Under the pieces are notes generated by a model. That model was given only the letters and a program-made list of their open reading frames with translations, made no database searches and was not told the DNA's origin. Below, piece by piece: positions 1 to 7,567 of a DNA stretch of 12,374 bases. Within the stretch, counting starts at the first letter, position 1; each line of letters begins with the position of its first letter. The translations under genes and the position numbers were made by a program. Source of the stretch: Actinomycetota bacterium (lineage in GTDB: Bacteria > Actinomycetota > Acidimicrobiia > Acidimicrobiales > Ilumatobacteraceae); the NCBI GenBank assembly GCA_009703975.1, contig WLFB01000011.1, positions 1 through 12,374 of the forward strand, given 5' to 3'.

Positions 1-66
1 AAACAAGTGCACTGTTTTGCATCATTTAGATCTTGATAATTGACTTGCTTATCATCTCAACCATGT

Positions 67-1074
67 CTAGCAAGCCGGATCTGGAACTTTGGCATCTTTC
101 AATACGGCACCAGAATTTACCTCACCTTGAGCGCCGATTAAGCACGATGTCACCTGTGCAAACGCACCGACGTGTCCCATAACTGCACTGTCTATCACAA
201 CCGCATTGGCGTCAACCTTCGCCCCGTTCATCAGCACACTGCGCACGATTTGCACATTTTCTCCCACTACGCAATTCGCTCCGATTGCGCTCTGAGTAAT
301 TACCGCAGTCGCATCAACCTTGGCACTGACGTCAATCGGAATCACTTTATAAATACTTTTTCTTGAGAGAAGTTCAATGTTGCTACGAACATAAGTATCA
401 GGGCGACCCGCATCGATCCAGTAGTCGTCAGTTGCAAATGCATACAAAACACCATCACGAACCATTTCAGGAAATGTTTCACGCTCAATTGAAAGTGGCG
501 TCGTTCCAGGCATTCGCTCGAGTGCGGAAGTTTCAAAAATATATGTACCACCATTGACGTGCCGCGACACAGTTTCGCCAGTTTTAGGTTTTTCAACAAA
601 ACGGAGCACTTTGCCTGTTGCATCAGTTTCAACGACACCGTATTGAGAAGGGTCAGCAACTGGAGTCAGATGAATTGTGCCTTCAGCTTTGACCGAATGA
701 TGAAACGACACAAGTTCTGCGACATCTAAATCAGTAAGGATGTCACCATTAGCAACAATAAAAGTCTCACCACGTTCATAAATTTTGGCCTCGCGCGCCG
801 CAAACCCGATTGCACCGGAGGTGTCTAGCGGGCGATCTTCGACTGCATAACTAAGTTCGACATCAGCGCAACGATTATTCGGAAACGCTTTCAAAAACGG
901 CTCAGGTTTAAAGCCAAGTGCCAACACTGCATGCGTCACTCCACCATGTGCAAGCGAAGTCATCAGTCTTTCTAAAAGCGGAATATTGCACACTGGCAAC
1001 AACGGTTTCGGTATCTCAAAAGTCAGTGGCCGAAGCCTCGTACCAAAACCGCCGACCAGCACAACTGCGTGCAT
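67..1074 (-). CDS. Sugar-nucleotide pyrophosphorylase, probable mannose-1-phosphate guanylyltransferase
   Basis: This cytoplasmic nucleotidyltransferase of 335 aa most likely makes GDP-mannose (or another NDP-sugar) from sugar-1-phosphate and NTP. Seen in the protein: the nucleotide-binding signature GGFGTRLRPLT at residues 8-18, PKP at 22-24, the metal-binding GD at 110-111, EKP at 161-163, NGG at 174-176 and YWIDAG at 218-223. From about residue 248 to the end there are hexapeptide-like repeats (AIGANCVVGENV, AVMGHVGAF) typical of a left-handed beta-helix. The length fits the actinobacterial ManC/RmlA2-like group. The ATG start has a good Shine-Dalgarno, AGGA about 9 bases upstream, which overlaps the stop of the preceding gene, so the two are probably translationally coupled. 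It is the last gene of the minus-strand glycan operon. GDP-mannose is preferred because a GDP-fucose-synthase-like gene lies nearby; glucose-1-phosphate thymidylyl- or cytidylyltransferase activity cannot be excluded from sequence alone. Confidence 0.9.
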   Translation of the reverse strand: MHAVVLVGGFGTRLRPLTFEIPKPLLPVCNIPLLERLMTSLAHGGVTHAVLALGFKPEPFLKAFPNNRCADVELSYAVEDRPLDTSGAIGFAAREAKIYERGETFIVANGDILTDLDVAELVSFHHSVKAEGTIHLTPVADPSQYGVVETDATGKVLRFVEKPKTGETVSRHVNGGTYIFETSALERMPGTTPLSIERETFPEMVRDGVLYAFATDDYWIDAGRPDTYVRSNIELLSRKSIYKVIPIDVSAKVDATAVITQSAIGANCVVGENVQIVRSVLMNGAKVDANAVVIDSAVMGHVGAFAQVTSCLIGAQGEVNSGAVLKDAKVPDPAC

Positions 1075-1085
1075 GTCAGATCTTC

Positions 1086-1760
1086 CTAAGAGTTAAGGGT
1101 CAGTAGTTCTAGATCTGATGTTGAAGCTGGTTGCGGCACCTCGACATCTTTGGGCACAAATGCAAGAGTTATCGCCATGCCATTGCCAGTCAGACGAACT
1201 TTTCCGAGGTCTGCGATTGAAATCTTTGAAGATGAAATCTTTGAATCCCAAACTGAAACCTGCACCGATGCATCTTTGTCTCCACATTTTGTATCGGTTT
1301 CAGAAATAGTTTCACCATTATTAATGGTCTGTGGAAACTTGATTGAGTCGTTTGTTACCTCAATGCCGTACAAATCGAAAATTGTCTGCAAATTTGCTCG
1401 ACGCTCACCAGAAAGAACTTGTGGCTCCCAACGAATAACGCCTGCTGACTCGATGTAGGCACCAGCCTTTAGCGTGGCTGCATCTGCGCCAACATCTTGA
1501 ACTGCTGGCAGAGACCCAACAAAATCATCACACTTATAAATGCCAAATGCTGTGTAATAGTTCTGTTTTGCGGTGTCTAAAGCACTGACTTGCTCTTGGC
1601 TCTGACGAGCATAAGCAATTAACGCGACACCGAGAATGCAAATCACAAAGATCATGGTCGGAAACAAAGTTCCACCTTGCATACGAATCTTGCGACCTTT
1701 GCTGTTTTTGCTGACGGCCGCGAGTTTGGCGATTTTTTTAGCAGAAGATGAGGTACCCAC
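1086..1760 (-). CDS. Single-pass membrane protein of unknown function in the glycan operon
   Basis: I do not recognise a named family for this 224-aa protein. Seen: a lysine/arginine-rich N-terminus (residues 8-26), one strong hydrophobic segment at about 31-51 (TLFPTMIFVICILGVALIAY), then about 170 residues, presumably outside the membrane by the positive-inside rule. The outer part has two cysteines, C77 in GIYKCDDF and C159 in TKCGDK, which could form a disulfide. The layout (GIYxCD, then GVIRWEP, then a GxEVTNDSIxFP stretch) reminds me of membrane-anchored actinobacterial proteins that carry GIHxH...GVIHxHPF histidine motifs; if so, this member has lost the histidines. That comparison is from memory. 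The start is GTG without a clear Shine-Dalgarno, 20 bases after the stop of the upstream glycosyltransferase; a TAGCCT hexamer nine bases before the GTG could be a -10 element. The next gene begins 11 bases after its stop. Context suggests a role in surface glycan assembly, but no enzymatic motif is visible. Confidence 0.8.
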   Translation of the reverse strand: MGTSSSAKKIAKLAAVSKNSKGRKIRMQGGTLFPTMIFVICILGVALIAYARQSQEQVSALDTAKQNYYTAFGIYKCDDFVGSLPAVQDVGADAATLKAGAYIESAGVIRWEPQVLSGERRANLQTIFDLYGIEVTNDSIKFPQTINNGETISETDTKCGDKDASVQVSVWDSKISSSKISIADLGKVRLTGNGMAITLAFVPKDVEVPQPASTSDLELLTLNS

Positions 1761-1780
1761 GAAGAAGAAAGGCTACCGCC

Positions 1781-3016
1781 TTATGGCGCGTACAAGGCTT
1801 CGTATCGTTGCGCAACCGAGCCCGCAGAGGCATGACCTTCAACCCAAATTCGTCCCCGCTCACCCATTTCGCTAAGCGTTTTAGGGTCTTGCGTCATTGT
1901 CTTAATTGCTGAGATGAACGCAGAGGTGTCATCTGGTTCAACGCAAACACCTGCCATTGCAGCCGCCAAAATTCGAGGCACTTCCGTATCTAAATCGACT
2001 GCAGCGCAAACTGGCCGCCCTGCCGCAAGAACTGAATAAGTCTTTGACGGGACACTCACAGAACCTAGACCTCGCTTCAGCGGCACTACATGAATATCGC
2101 CTGTTGCTAAAACTTCACTGAGTCGTGAAACATCTTGGTAATCGCCAAAGCGAATGTTGACAAGCCCGTGCGCGGAGGCCTTTAACGATTCACGAGCAGC
2201 ACCTTCACCGTTGATAACAAAAATTAATTGTGTTAACTCTCGCGCTGCGGCAATCAACATCTCAAGTGATTGCGAGAACCCAACGTTGCCGGCGTACATC
2301 ACGACTATCTCTTCACCAATGTCAAGTTCGGTGCGATATTTAGTCATCCGCGACATCGGAGTAATAGCAAGTGTGTCAACAAAGTTTGGGATCACACGAA
2401 CACGCTCATGAAATCTCTGATCAAGTTTCCGCTGAACATTATTTGCAAGGTCATCTGACAGCAACACAACTAAGTCAGATTTCTGATAACTAACTCGTTC
2501 TAGCCACTTTGCGGCTTTAATAATTCTGTGATTTGAAATCGCACCTGTCTCAATCGCCGCATCAGGGAAAATATCTTGAATATTAAAAACAAGTTTTCCG
2601 CCACGAAACAATTTTGTAAACCAACCGGTGAGACCGAGCGTGAGCGGTGGCGACATTGCCAAAACGCCATCTATGCGACGCGGAAGCCCACCAGCAACCA
2701 GACTGCGCAGACCGACAATTGCGCTGAATAAAACAAATCCAACTGCACGTCGCAATAAGTTTAATTTAGTCTTGCCCGCAAATGGCTGAACTCTCGTGAT
2801 CGAACCCCACTTTGTCTTCTCTACACGCCAAAGCTTGCCTGACCATCCTTGCTCAACTTGATGTTTGCGATACCACGGCAACGAAGTCACTACATGTAGT
2901 TCGTGTCCGCGGTTTGCAAGTTCGTGAACAATTCGTGTCATCACCACACCAGTTGGTGCCATGTCGGGCTCGAAATGTGGACACAAAACAACCAGACGCA
3001 ACTTTCTCGAATTCAT
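1781..3016 (-). CDS. Glycosyltransferase family 4, WcaI/WbuB-like
   Basis: This 411-aa GT-B fold glycosyltransferase is predicted to add a sugar from a nucleotide donor to a lipid-linked or growing glycan at the inner face of the membrane. Seen: an N-terminal acceptor-domain opening LVVLCPHFEPDMAPTG (residues 8-23), the FNIQDIFPDAAIETG stretch at 144-158 characteristic of the WbuB/WcaI subgroup (the family has QDIFPD then a small hydrophobic run), YAGNVG at 241-246 at the start of the donor domain, and SVPSKTYSVLAAGRPV at 321-336, which replaces the EGFG-type loop of other GT4 enzymes. WbuB-type enzymes are known to transfer deoxy-amino sugars such as N-acetylfucosamine, and WcaI fucose, but specificity cannot be read from sequence. 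The start is ATG with only a weak GAG-type Shine-Dalgarno. The gene begins 22 bases after the stop of the upstream glycosyltransferase and is the third gene of the operon. Confidence 0.9.
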   Translation of the reverse strand: MNSRKLRLVVLCPHFEPDMAPTGVVMTRIVHELANRGHELHVVTSLPWYRKHQVEQGWSGKLWRVEKTKWGSITRVQPFAGKTKLNLLRRAVGFVLFSAIVGLRSLVAGGLPRRIDGVLAMSPPLTLGLTGWFTKLFRGGKLVFNIQDIFPDAAIETGAISNHRIIKAAKWLERVSYQKSDLVVLLSDDLANNVQRKLDQRFHERVRVIPNFVDTLAITPMSRMTKYRTELDIGEEIVVMYAGNVGFSQSLEMLIAAARELTQLIFVINGEGAARESLKASAHGLVNIRFGDYQDVSRLSEVLATGDIHVVPLKRGLGSVSVPSKTYSVLAAGRPVCAAVDLDTEVPRILAAAMAGVCVEPDDTSAFISAIKTMTQDPKTLSEMGERGRIWVEGHASAGSVAQRYEALYAP

Positions 3017-3038
3017 GATTTCGGGCTCATATTCGCTC

Positions 3039-4160
3039 TCATATCACAGCTGCTGAATAGGCTTCAACTAAATCGTTGCCTGAGTTTCTAATCGAATAAT
3101 GCGTCGCACGAAGTTTGCCAGCAGCAACAAATTTCTCTCGCTGCGCCTGAACGATTTGCAGTGCACTTGACCACGCATCTAATTCGAGGGGCAGAACCAA
3201 ACCTGCATCGCCAACGACTTCAGGCAACGATGCGCAATTGCTAGCAATTACTGGTGTACCGACGATCATTGCTTCAATCACCGGTGCACCGAAGCCTTCA
3301 TACAAACTTGGAAACACCAGCGCAAGCGAAAGTTTCATTAATCCATCGCGATCACTATCGCTGACACGTCCCATGCGCATGACTCGGTCATCTAAATTCA
3401 GCCGACGAATTTCACGCATGAACTCTTCTTCAGCACGTCCCTTGCCTCCAGCACACACCAGCACCAAGTCTTTTTCTGTCCAGTGCAACTTCATAAGCTG
3501 AAGCAAAAACTTGTGGTTTTTGTGCGGATGAGTGATCGCCGGTAAGAAAATTACTTTTTTTGATTCGAGCCTGAATCGTTGGCGCAATTCTGCTTCGCTT
3601 GTTGAGTCTTTACCAATTGCAGAATCGACACCGTGCCTAACCACTCGAATTTTTTCAACTGGCAGATTGAACTGGTTAATCAATCGGTCGCGCACGTAGC
3701 TACTTGGGGTCGTAATTACTGTTGCTCGATTTAATGAGTTCGGCACAATTTTGCGCAGATATGCCAACCTGATTCGACTGAAATTTTCAGGAAACGAAAG
3801 ATATTGCACATCGTGCATCGTCAAAATTGTGTTCCGCAAACCAAATCTTGGCATTGTTCCACCGCCATGATGAATTACATCAAACTTGCGAGTCTTAATC
3901 GCTAGCCAAGTTTGTTCAAGTGCGATTCGTGCCAACCGAGCACCGCGATGTGCTGGGGCCTCTACACACTTATAAATCTCCGCAAGTTCGGGGTGGTGCC
4001 GAGCAAAACCCTTCTGCACAAATAATGTAATTTGATATTCATTTTTAGCTTCTTCATTTAAAGACACACCCATCAACTGACGAATCAAATATTCTTGCGA
4101 TCCACCAACTTGCCCTGTGCGCAACCACAATAAGTTGACAGCGATCTGTTTTTTCTTCAC
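3039..4160 (-). CDS. Glycosyltransferase family 4 (MtfB-like group)
   Basis: A 373-aa GT-B fold glycosyltransferase, probably using GDP-mannose or a related donor in surface glycan synthesis. Seen: an N-terminal [10 protein letters not shown] loop at residues 16-25 that would contact the donor phosphates, TMHDVQY at 114-120, RVVRHGVD at 172-179, the donor-domain start [11 protein letters not shown] at 206-216, and the retaining-GT signature [14 protein letters not shown] at 285-298, containing the E-x7-E pair (E288, E296). The start is GTG and its first bases overlap the TGA stop of the upstream glycosyltransferase in a GTGA junction, a strong sign of translational coupling in one operon. The best guess from overall pattern is a mannosyltransferase-like enzyme; the sugar and linkage are not determinable here. 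Confidence 0.9.
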   Translation of the reverse strand: MKKKQIAVNLLWLRTGQVGGSQEYLIRQLMGVSLNEEAKNEYQITLFVQKGFARHHPELAEIYKCVEAPAHRGARLARIALEQTWLAIKTRKFDVIHHGGGTMPRFGLRNTILTMHDVQYLSFPENFSRIRLAYLRKIVPNSLNRATVITTPSSYVRDRLINQFNLPVEKIRVVRHGVDSAIGKDSTSEAELRQRFRLESKKVIFLPAITHPHKNHKFLLQLMKLHWTEKDLVLVCAGGKGRAEEEFMREIRRLNLDDRVMRMGRVSDSDRDGLMKLSLALVFPSLYEGFGAPVIEAMIVGTPVIASNCASLPEVVGDAGLVLPLELDAWSSALQIVQAQREKFVAAGKLRATHYSIRNSGNDLVEAYSAAVI

Positions 4161-5245
4161 CCGATCACCCGATCATAAATAGACGCCGTACGCAATGCTG
4201 TTTGATGCCACGTCATTTCGGCAGCGCGCTTAAAGCCAAGTTCAACCAGATTATTTCTTTGACTCAATGCAGTAACGACACCGTTTGCAATGCTTGACAC
4301 ATCAAGTGGATCAACAAGCACCGCGGCATCACCTGCAACCTCTTGAGTTGATGAACCACGACTAGTCACAACTGGCACACCACAACTCATCGCTTCAAGA
4401 ATCGGCAAACCAAAACCTTCCATAAGAGATGGGTAACAAAATGCACTCGCATTTGAATATAAAACGCCAAGATCACTCGCCTCGACGAACCCAAGGAATT
4501 TTACGCGAGTTGAAATTTTTGATTTATTTTTTATTATTGAATCAAGTTTGATATCGCCCCAACCAGTTGCACCAACGACAACTAACTGCGGTACTGAGTC
4601 ACCAAGAGTCTCGAGCGCCGCTACGAGCCGAGAAAGGTTTTTCCGTGGCTCGAGGGTGCCGACAAACAAAAGATACTCGCCAGAAACACCCAAATGATCA
4701 AGAACTTGCGCTGCATTCGGTGCGACGACCGGCGCATTTACCCCGAGCGGAACATGACATAAACGATCAGCCGAGAAACCAAACTCAAGACAGTCTTGTA
4801 GCGTCGCTTGTGACGAACACATCAAGATTTCAGCGCGCTTCAACAAAACTTTCAAACTTCGCCGAAATACTGAGTTGCCACGACGACTGAAGAATTCTGG
4901 ATACTTCAAAAATGCCAGATCATGAACCGTCGCAACCATTTTTGCGCGAGACGCAAACGGGATAATCGATGTGCAATGCAAAAGATCAACTTCGCCAGTC
5001 GCAAGTTCAACGCGTGGAGCACGAAATCGAAGTGACGCCTCGTAAAGCGCAGCGCCATGCAATGCGAGTTGCTGAACATCTATAGGTGGCGCGTATGAAG
5101 AGGTTGGCTGACCTTTATTGTTTCCCGCTACACCAATGAGTTGCACATCTGGTCGCACTACCGACAAAGCCTTGGCAATTTCAATCGCCGATGTGGCGGT
5201 GCCGCCTGGCACTCGGTGCCAACATTGCTCTAATGAGTAAGCCAC
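4157..5245 (-). CDS. Glycosyltransferase family 4, first gene of the operon
   Basis: A GT-B fold retaining glycosyltransferase of 362 aa with the chosen start. Seen, in that numbering: VPGGTATSA at 12-20 (donor-phosphate loop), ATVHDLAFL at about 105-113, VGTLEPRKNL at 195-204 opening the donor domain, and PSLMEGFGLPILEAM at 272-286 with the E-x7-E pair E276/E284. The open frame continues 66 codons further upstream, but that extension is low-complexity, unlike a glycosyltransferase N-terminus, and runs antisense across the start of the divergent reductase gene. I chose GTG at 5243-5245 because GAGGG sits seven bases before it; the GTG two codons earlier (5249-5251, giving V-R-V-A-Y) is an almost equal alternative and matches the usual 'MRVAY' opening of such enzymes as I remember them. 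Its stop overlaps the next gene. It heads the five-gene minus-strand glycan operon. Confidence 0.9.
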   Translation of the reverse strand: MAYSLEQCWHRVPGGTATSAIEIAKALSVVRPDVQLIGVAGNNKGQPTSSYAPPIDVQQLALHGAALYEASLRFRAPRVELATGEVDLLHCTSIIPFASRAKMVATVHDLAFLKYPEFFSRRGNSVFRRSLKVLLKRAEILMCSSQATLQDCLEFGFSADRLCHVPLGVNAPVVAPNAAQVLDHLGVSGEYLLFVGTLEPRKNLSRLVAALETLGDSVPQLVVVGATGWGDIKLDSIIKNKSKISTRVKFLGFVEASDLGVLYSNASAFCYPSLMEGFGLPILEAMSCGVPVVTSRGSSTQEVAGDAAVLVDPLDVSSIANGVVTALSQRNNLVELGFKRAAEMTWHQTALRTASIYDRVIG

Positions 5246-5342
5246 ACGCACGCCCTCTATTCTGCCCGTCTTGGCTTCGTATCGGGTGAACAGCCGAGAT
5301 TGATAAGCACAGGAATTTGGGTCGTACGATGTGTGTACCTGT
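5246..5342. promoter_or_regulatory. Divergent promoter region between the glycan operon and the GDP-fucose synthase gene
   Basis: About 97 bases separate the two outward-reading starts and must hold the promoters of both directions. For the plus strand there is TTGATA at 5300-5305 and TACGAT at 5325-5330, separated by 19 bases, with the ATG 12 bases after the hexamer; this is a reasonable but not strong match to actinobacterial -35/-10 elements. The 8-bp palindrome TCGTACGA at 5322-5329 overlaps that -10. On the minus strand a Shine-Dalgarno (GAGGG) is visible before the glycosyltransferase start but no convincing -10. The shared region suggests co-regulation of donor synthesis and sugar transfer. 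Confidence 0.45.
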
Positions 5343-6320
5343 ATGAGCGAGAAGTCTTCATCACCGAAATTCTGGAAAGACCGTGTCGTAGTAGTAACCG
5401 GTGGCAACGGGTTTCTTGGACGAAATGTCGTTGATGCTTTCACCCAGGCTGGCGCAAAAGTAGTCGCGCCGCGGCGTCGCGAAGCAGATTTAACTCAACC
5501 AGGTGTTGCCCTTGAGTTATTTTCAAAACACAAGCCAAGTCATGTCGTACATCTCGCGGCGCGAGTTGGTGGCATCGGCTATAACCAAATTGCACCTGCT
5601 CCGCTTTATCTCGACAACTTAATGATGGGCACGCATACGATCGAAGCTGCTCGGGCAGTTGGCGTTGAAAAAACAATTTTGCTCGGCACCGTGTGTAGTT
5701 ATCCGAAATTCACGCCTGTGCCATTTCGCGAAGAGTCAATCTGGGATGGATACCCCGAAGAAACTAATGCTCCTTACGGCATCGCCAAAAAAGCATTGCT
5801 AATTCATGCACAGGTCAATGCTCAACAATACGGTCAGCGTTTTGCATTTTTGATTCCGACAAATCTTTTTGGGCCAGGCGACAAGTTTCATCCAGACGTT
5901 TCGCATGTTATTCCTGCGCTAATCAAGAAATGTGTAGAGGCCAAAGAACAAAATCTTGACAAGATTTCAGTTTGGGGAACCGGTTCGGCAAGTCGAGATT
6001 ATTTATATGTAAAAGATGCCGCCCGTGCGATTTTGTTGGCTGGCGAACTTCATGATTCGAGTGAGCCATTGAACCTTGGTAACAACCGCGAGATCACAAT
6101 CCGCGAAACTGCCGAAACTATTGCTCGTATCGTCGGTTTCGCTGGTGAACTTGTTTGGGATTCATCTCGACCAGACGGTCAGCCGCGAAGACGAGTCGAT
6201 GCATCTCGAGCCGAACGCGAACTCGGATGGCACGCAACAATGGATTTCGAAGACGGATTACGCGAAACAGTTAAGTGGTTTCTGGCCAATCGCCAAGAAG
6301 CATTACTTCTACCGACTTAA
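5343..6320 (+). CDS. fcl: GDP-L-fucose synthase-like NAD(P)-dependent epimerase/reductase
   Basis: An extended short-chain dehydrogenase of 325 aa, close to the family length (about 320). GDP-L-fucose synthase converts GDP-4-keto-6-deoxymannose to GDP-L-fucose by double epimerisation and NADPH reduction. Seen (numbered from the ATG): the Rossmann motif TGGNGFLG at 19-26, AARVGG at 72-77, LGTVCSYPKF at 114-123, PYGIAKK at 144-150 with the catalytic Y145/K149 pair, PTNLFGPGDKFHPD at 172-185, SHVIPAL at 187-193, WGTGSASRDYLYVKD at about 214-228 and PDGQPRR near the end. The family's active-site cysteine (C118) and histidine (H188) are present; the usual serine at the first catalytic position is threonine (T116). 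A GTG four codons upstream is possible, but ATG at 5343 is preferred. It is divergent from the glycosyltransferase operon. The dehydratase partner gmd is not in this window, so a related 6-deoxyhexose reductase is the main alternative. Confidence 0.85.
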   Translation: MSEKSSSPKFWKDRVVVVTGGNGFLGRNVVDAFTQAGAKVVAPRRREADLTQPGVALELFSKHKPSHVVHLAARVGGIGYNQIAPAPLYLDNLMMGTHTIEAARAVGVEKTILLGTVCSYPKFTPVPFREESIWDGYPEETNAPYGIAKKALLIHAQVNAQQYGQRFAFLIPTNLFGPGDKFHPDVSHVIPALIKKCVEAKEQNLDKISVWGTGSASRDYLYVKDAARAILLAGELHDSSEPLNLGNNREITIRETAETIARIVGFAGELVWDSSRPDGQPRRRVDASRAERELGWHATMDFEDGLRETVKWFLANRQEALLLPT

Positions 6321-6325
6321 TTGTT

Positions 6326-7129
6326 GTGACTTTTCCTCCACCGCAAGTTCCACCTCCGTTACCGCGTGCCAGTCAATCGGCACCAAAAAGTACTGAGCCA
6401 GCGCGCGAACAGAATTCTTCAAAGCGTACGAATAATCCACGGCCACCATTTAGAAAGTCGACGCGTCAAAGAACACGAGGAAATGCACGAGGAAGCGCAA
6501 GAACTAGTCAAACTAGTTTTACAAATGCAATCGTCTCAATCAATGTTGGCTTGTATTTGTGGATGTCAGTTACGAATTTCGCTGTGACCTCAAACAATTT
6601 TGTAATTTCAAGATATTTTCTTGAGCAAGGTGAGTGGTATCGATTAATAAGTTGCGGGTTCGTACACTTTGGTTTGTTTCATGTCGCAATGAACATGATG
6701 CTCGCTTATCAACTTGGCCAAATGTTTGAACCAAGAATCGGCTCATTGCGTTTTGGATTGCTTTATTTCGCATCACTTTTAGGTGGATCTGTCGGAGCGC
6801 TTGTAATGAGCCCTGATGCGGTTACGGGTGGTGCATCAGGAGCCGTGTTTGGTCTAATGGCGGCAGCAATAGTCGGTATGCGACACGAAGGACTCAACCC
6901 ATTACAAAGTGGTCTTGGCGTAACTTTTGCAATCAACTTGGTGATCACACTTACGATTCCAGGGATTTCGATCGGCGGTCATTTTGGTGGCGCCATAGCT
7001 GGAGCCATCTGCGGTGCCGTTGTGCTCGCGCCGCAGAATTCGCGATTACCAAAGTGGCTGGGCATTGTCGTGCCGTGCTTACTTAGTTCGGCGTTAATTT
7101 ATTTTGCAGTTACTTTTGTTAACGCGTAA
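6326..7129 (+). CDS. Rhomboid-family intramembrane serine protease
   Basis: A polytopic membrane protease predicted to cleave transmembrane helices of other proteins. With the GTG at 6326 it has 267 aa. Seen: a proline-rich then arginine-rich, probably disordered cytoplasmic N-terminus of about 60 residues, then six or seven hydrophobic segments. The catalytic dyad is present: GGASGAVFG with S172 and GGHFGG with H219. The conserved HxxxN of the second helix is present as HVAMN (H119, N123), contributing the oxyanion site, after WYRLISCGFVH. A last hydrophobic segment near the C-terminus (WLGIVVPCLL onward) suggests a 6+1 topology. The frame also opens at a GTG at 6275 inside the preceding gene; 6326 is chosen because it avoids a 46-base overlap and gives 'MTFPPPQVPPPLP', although neither start has a clear Shine-Dalgarno. 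It follows the fucose synthase by only five bases, so it is probably cotranscribed with it; a functional link is not shown. Confidence 0.88.
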   Translation: MTFPPPQVPPPLPRASQSAPKSTEPAREQNSSKRTNNPRPPFRKSTRQRTRGNARGSARTSQTSFTNAIVSINVGLYLWMSVTNFAVTSNNFVISRYFLEQGEWYRLISCGFVHFGLFHVAMNMMLAYQLGQMFEPRIGSLRFGLLYFASLLGGSVGALVMSPDAVTGGASGAVFGLMAAAIVGMRHEGLNPLQSGLGVTFAINLVITLTIPGISIGGHFGGAIAGAICGAVVLAPQNSRLPKWLGIVVPCLLSSALIYFAVTFVNA

Positions 7130-7140
7130 CACCCTTTCGC

Positions 7141-7146
7141 TACTGT
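7141..7146 (+). promoter_or_regulatory. -10 element (TACTGT) of a probable leaderless promoter
   Basis: TACTGT matches the actinobacterial TANNNT -10 pattern and ends exactly six bases before the ATG at 7153. No Shine-Dalgarno is present before that ATG. Transcription would begin at or next to the start codon. A weak TTGTTA at 7116-7121 could serve as -35 with a 19-base spacer. Confidence 0.55.
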
Positions 7147-7152
7147 TTGGCA

Positions 7153-7551
7153 ATGCTTGAAACTATTACACCACCTATCGATGTACCCCGCGCAAATTTA
7201 GATCCAATCACTACTCTGTCTGAAAAATTGGCGGTGTTTTCATTAGCGCTAATGCGACCACTTCGTCACGAAACCATTGTTTTATGCTGCGATTCATCCC
7301 AACGCGGTGTCGGCATTTTTGCTTTTGATACAAAACTCAAACTGACCAAAATCATCGACCGAATAATCGGTTCGGCAATCAAAATCGAATCTGTAGCAAC
7401 AATTTCGTTATGCACTTCTCGTGCCGGAGATAGTCAACTGGCAACCGATCAATCACAATTTACTATTGCCAAAAATCGTTGCCAGAACGCCGGCATCACA
7501 CTTATTGACTGGTTGTTGGTCGCCCACGGCGACGTTCAGATTCTCAACTAA
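7153..7551 (+). CDS. Small protein resembling a RadC/JAB domain without its metal-binding histidines
   Basis: A 132-aa protein of unassigned function. By eye it follows the JAB (MPN-like) domain of RadC: HETIVLCCDSSQRGVG (39-54) corresponds to the RadC strand 'EhfvvllLDtrhrl', and SRAGDSQLATDQSQF (89-103) followed by GITLIDWLLVAHGDVQIL (114-131) matches RadC's 'HNHPSGDPTPSxED...GIxLLDHlIvGdGxyvSl', with the D99-to-GI spacing preserved. The key difference is that RadC's HNHPSGD is CTSRAGD here (87-93): both zinc-binding histidines are absent while the later aspartate (D99) is kept. Known RadC/JAMM enzymes need those histidines, so hydrolytic activity is unlikely. ATG at 7153 is chosen over TTG at 7147 because the TTG lies in the gap after the -10. 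It is convergent with the FmdB gene and separated from it by 16 bases. The RadC relation is inference from pattern; the gene call itself is more certain. Confidence 0.7.
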   Translation: MLETITPPIDVPRANLDPITTLSEKLAVFSLALMRPLRHETIVLCCDSSQRGVGIFAFDTKLKLTKIIDRIIGSAIKIESVATISLCTSRAGDSQLATDQSQFTIAKNRCQNAGITLIDWLLVAHGDVQILN

Positions 7552-7567
7552 CTGATTTGCTAACTAG

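Noticed and set aside
1..66. Hairpin TGATAA/TTATCA (34-39, 49-54) after the glycan operon, and a possible minus-strand ATG near 25
   Set aside because: The stem is only 6 AT-rich pairs with no T-run, so a terminator is not supported. The minus-strand frame from 25 (M-M-Q-N-S-A-L-V) has too few codons before the window edge to call a gene.
5331..5342. GTG start four codons upstream for the fucose-synthase-like gene
   Set aside because: It directly abuts the TACGAT -10 candidate and adds only M-C-T-C; the ATG at 5343 is more plausible, though not proven.
5246..5443. N-terminal extension of 66 codons on the first glycosyltransferase
   Set aside because: It runs antisense across the start of the divergent reductase gene, is rich in T/P/S without glycosyltransferase features, and a GTG with a well-spaced GAGGG exists at 5245.
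6275..6325. Upstream GTG start for the rhomboid
   Set aside because: It would overlap the preceding gene by 46 bases with residues that simply shadow its other frame; GTG at 6326 is simpler.
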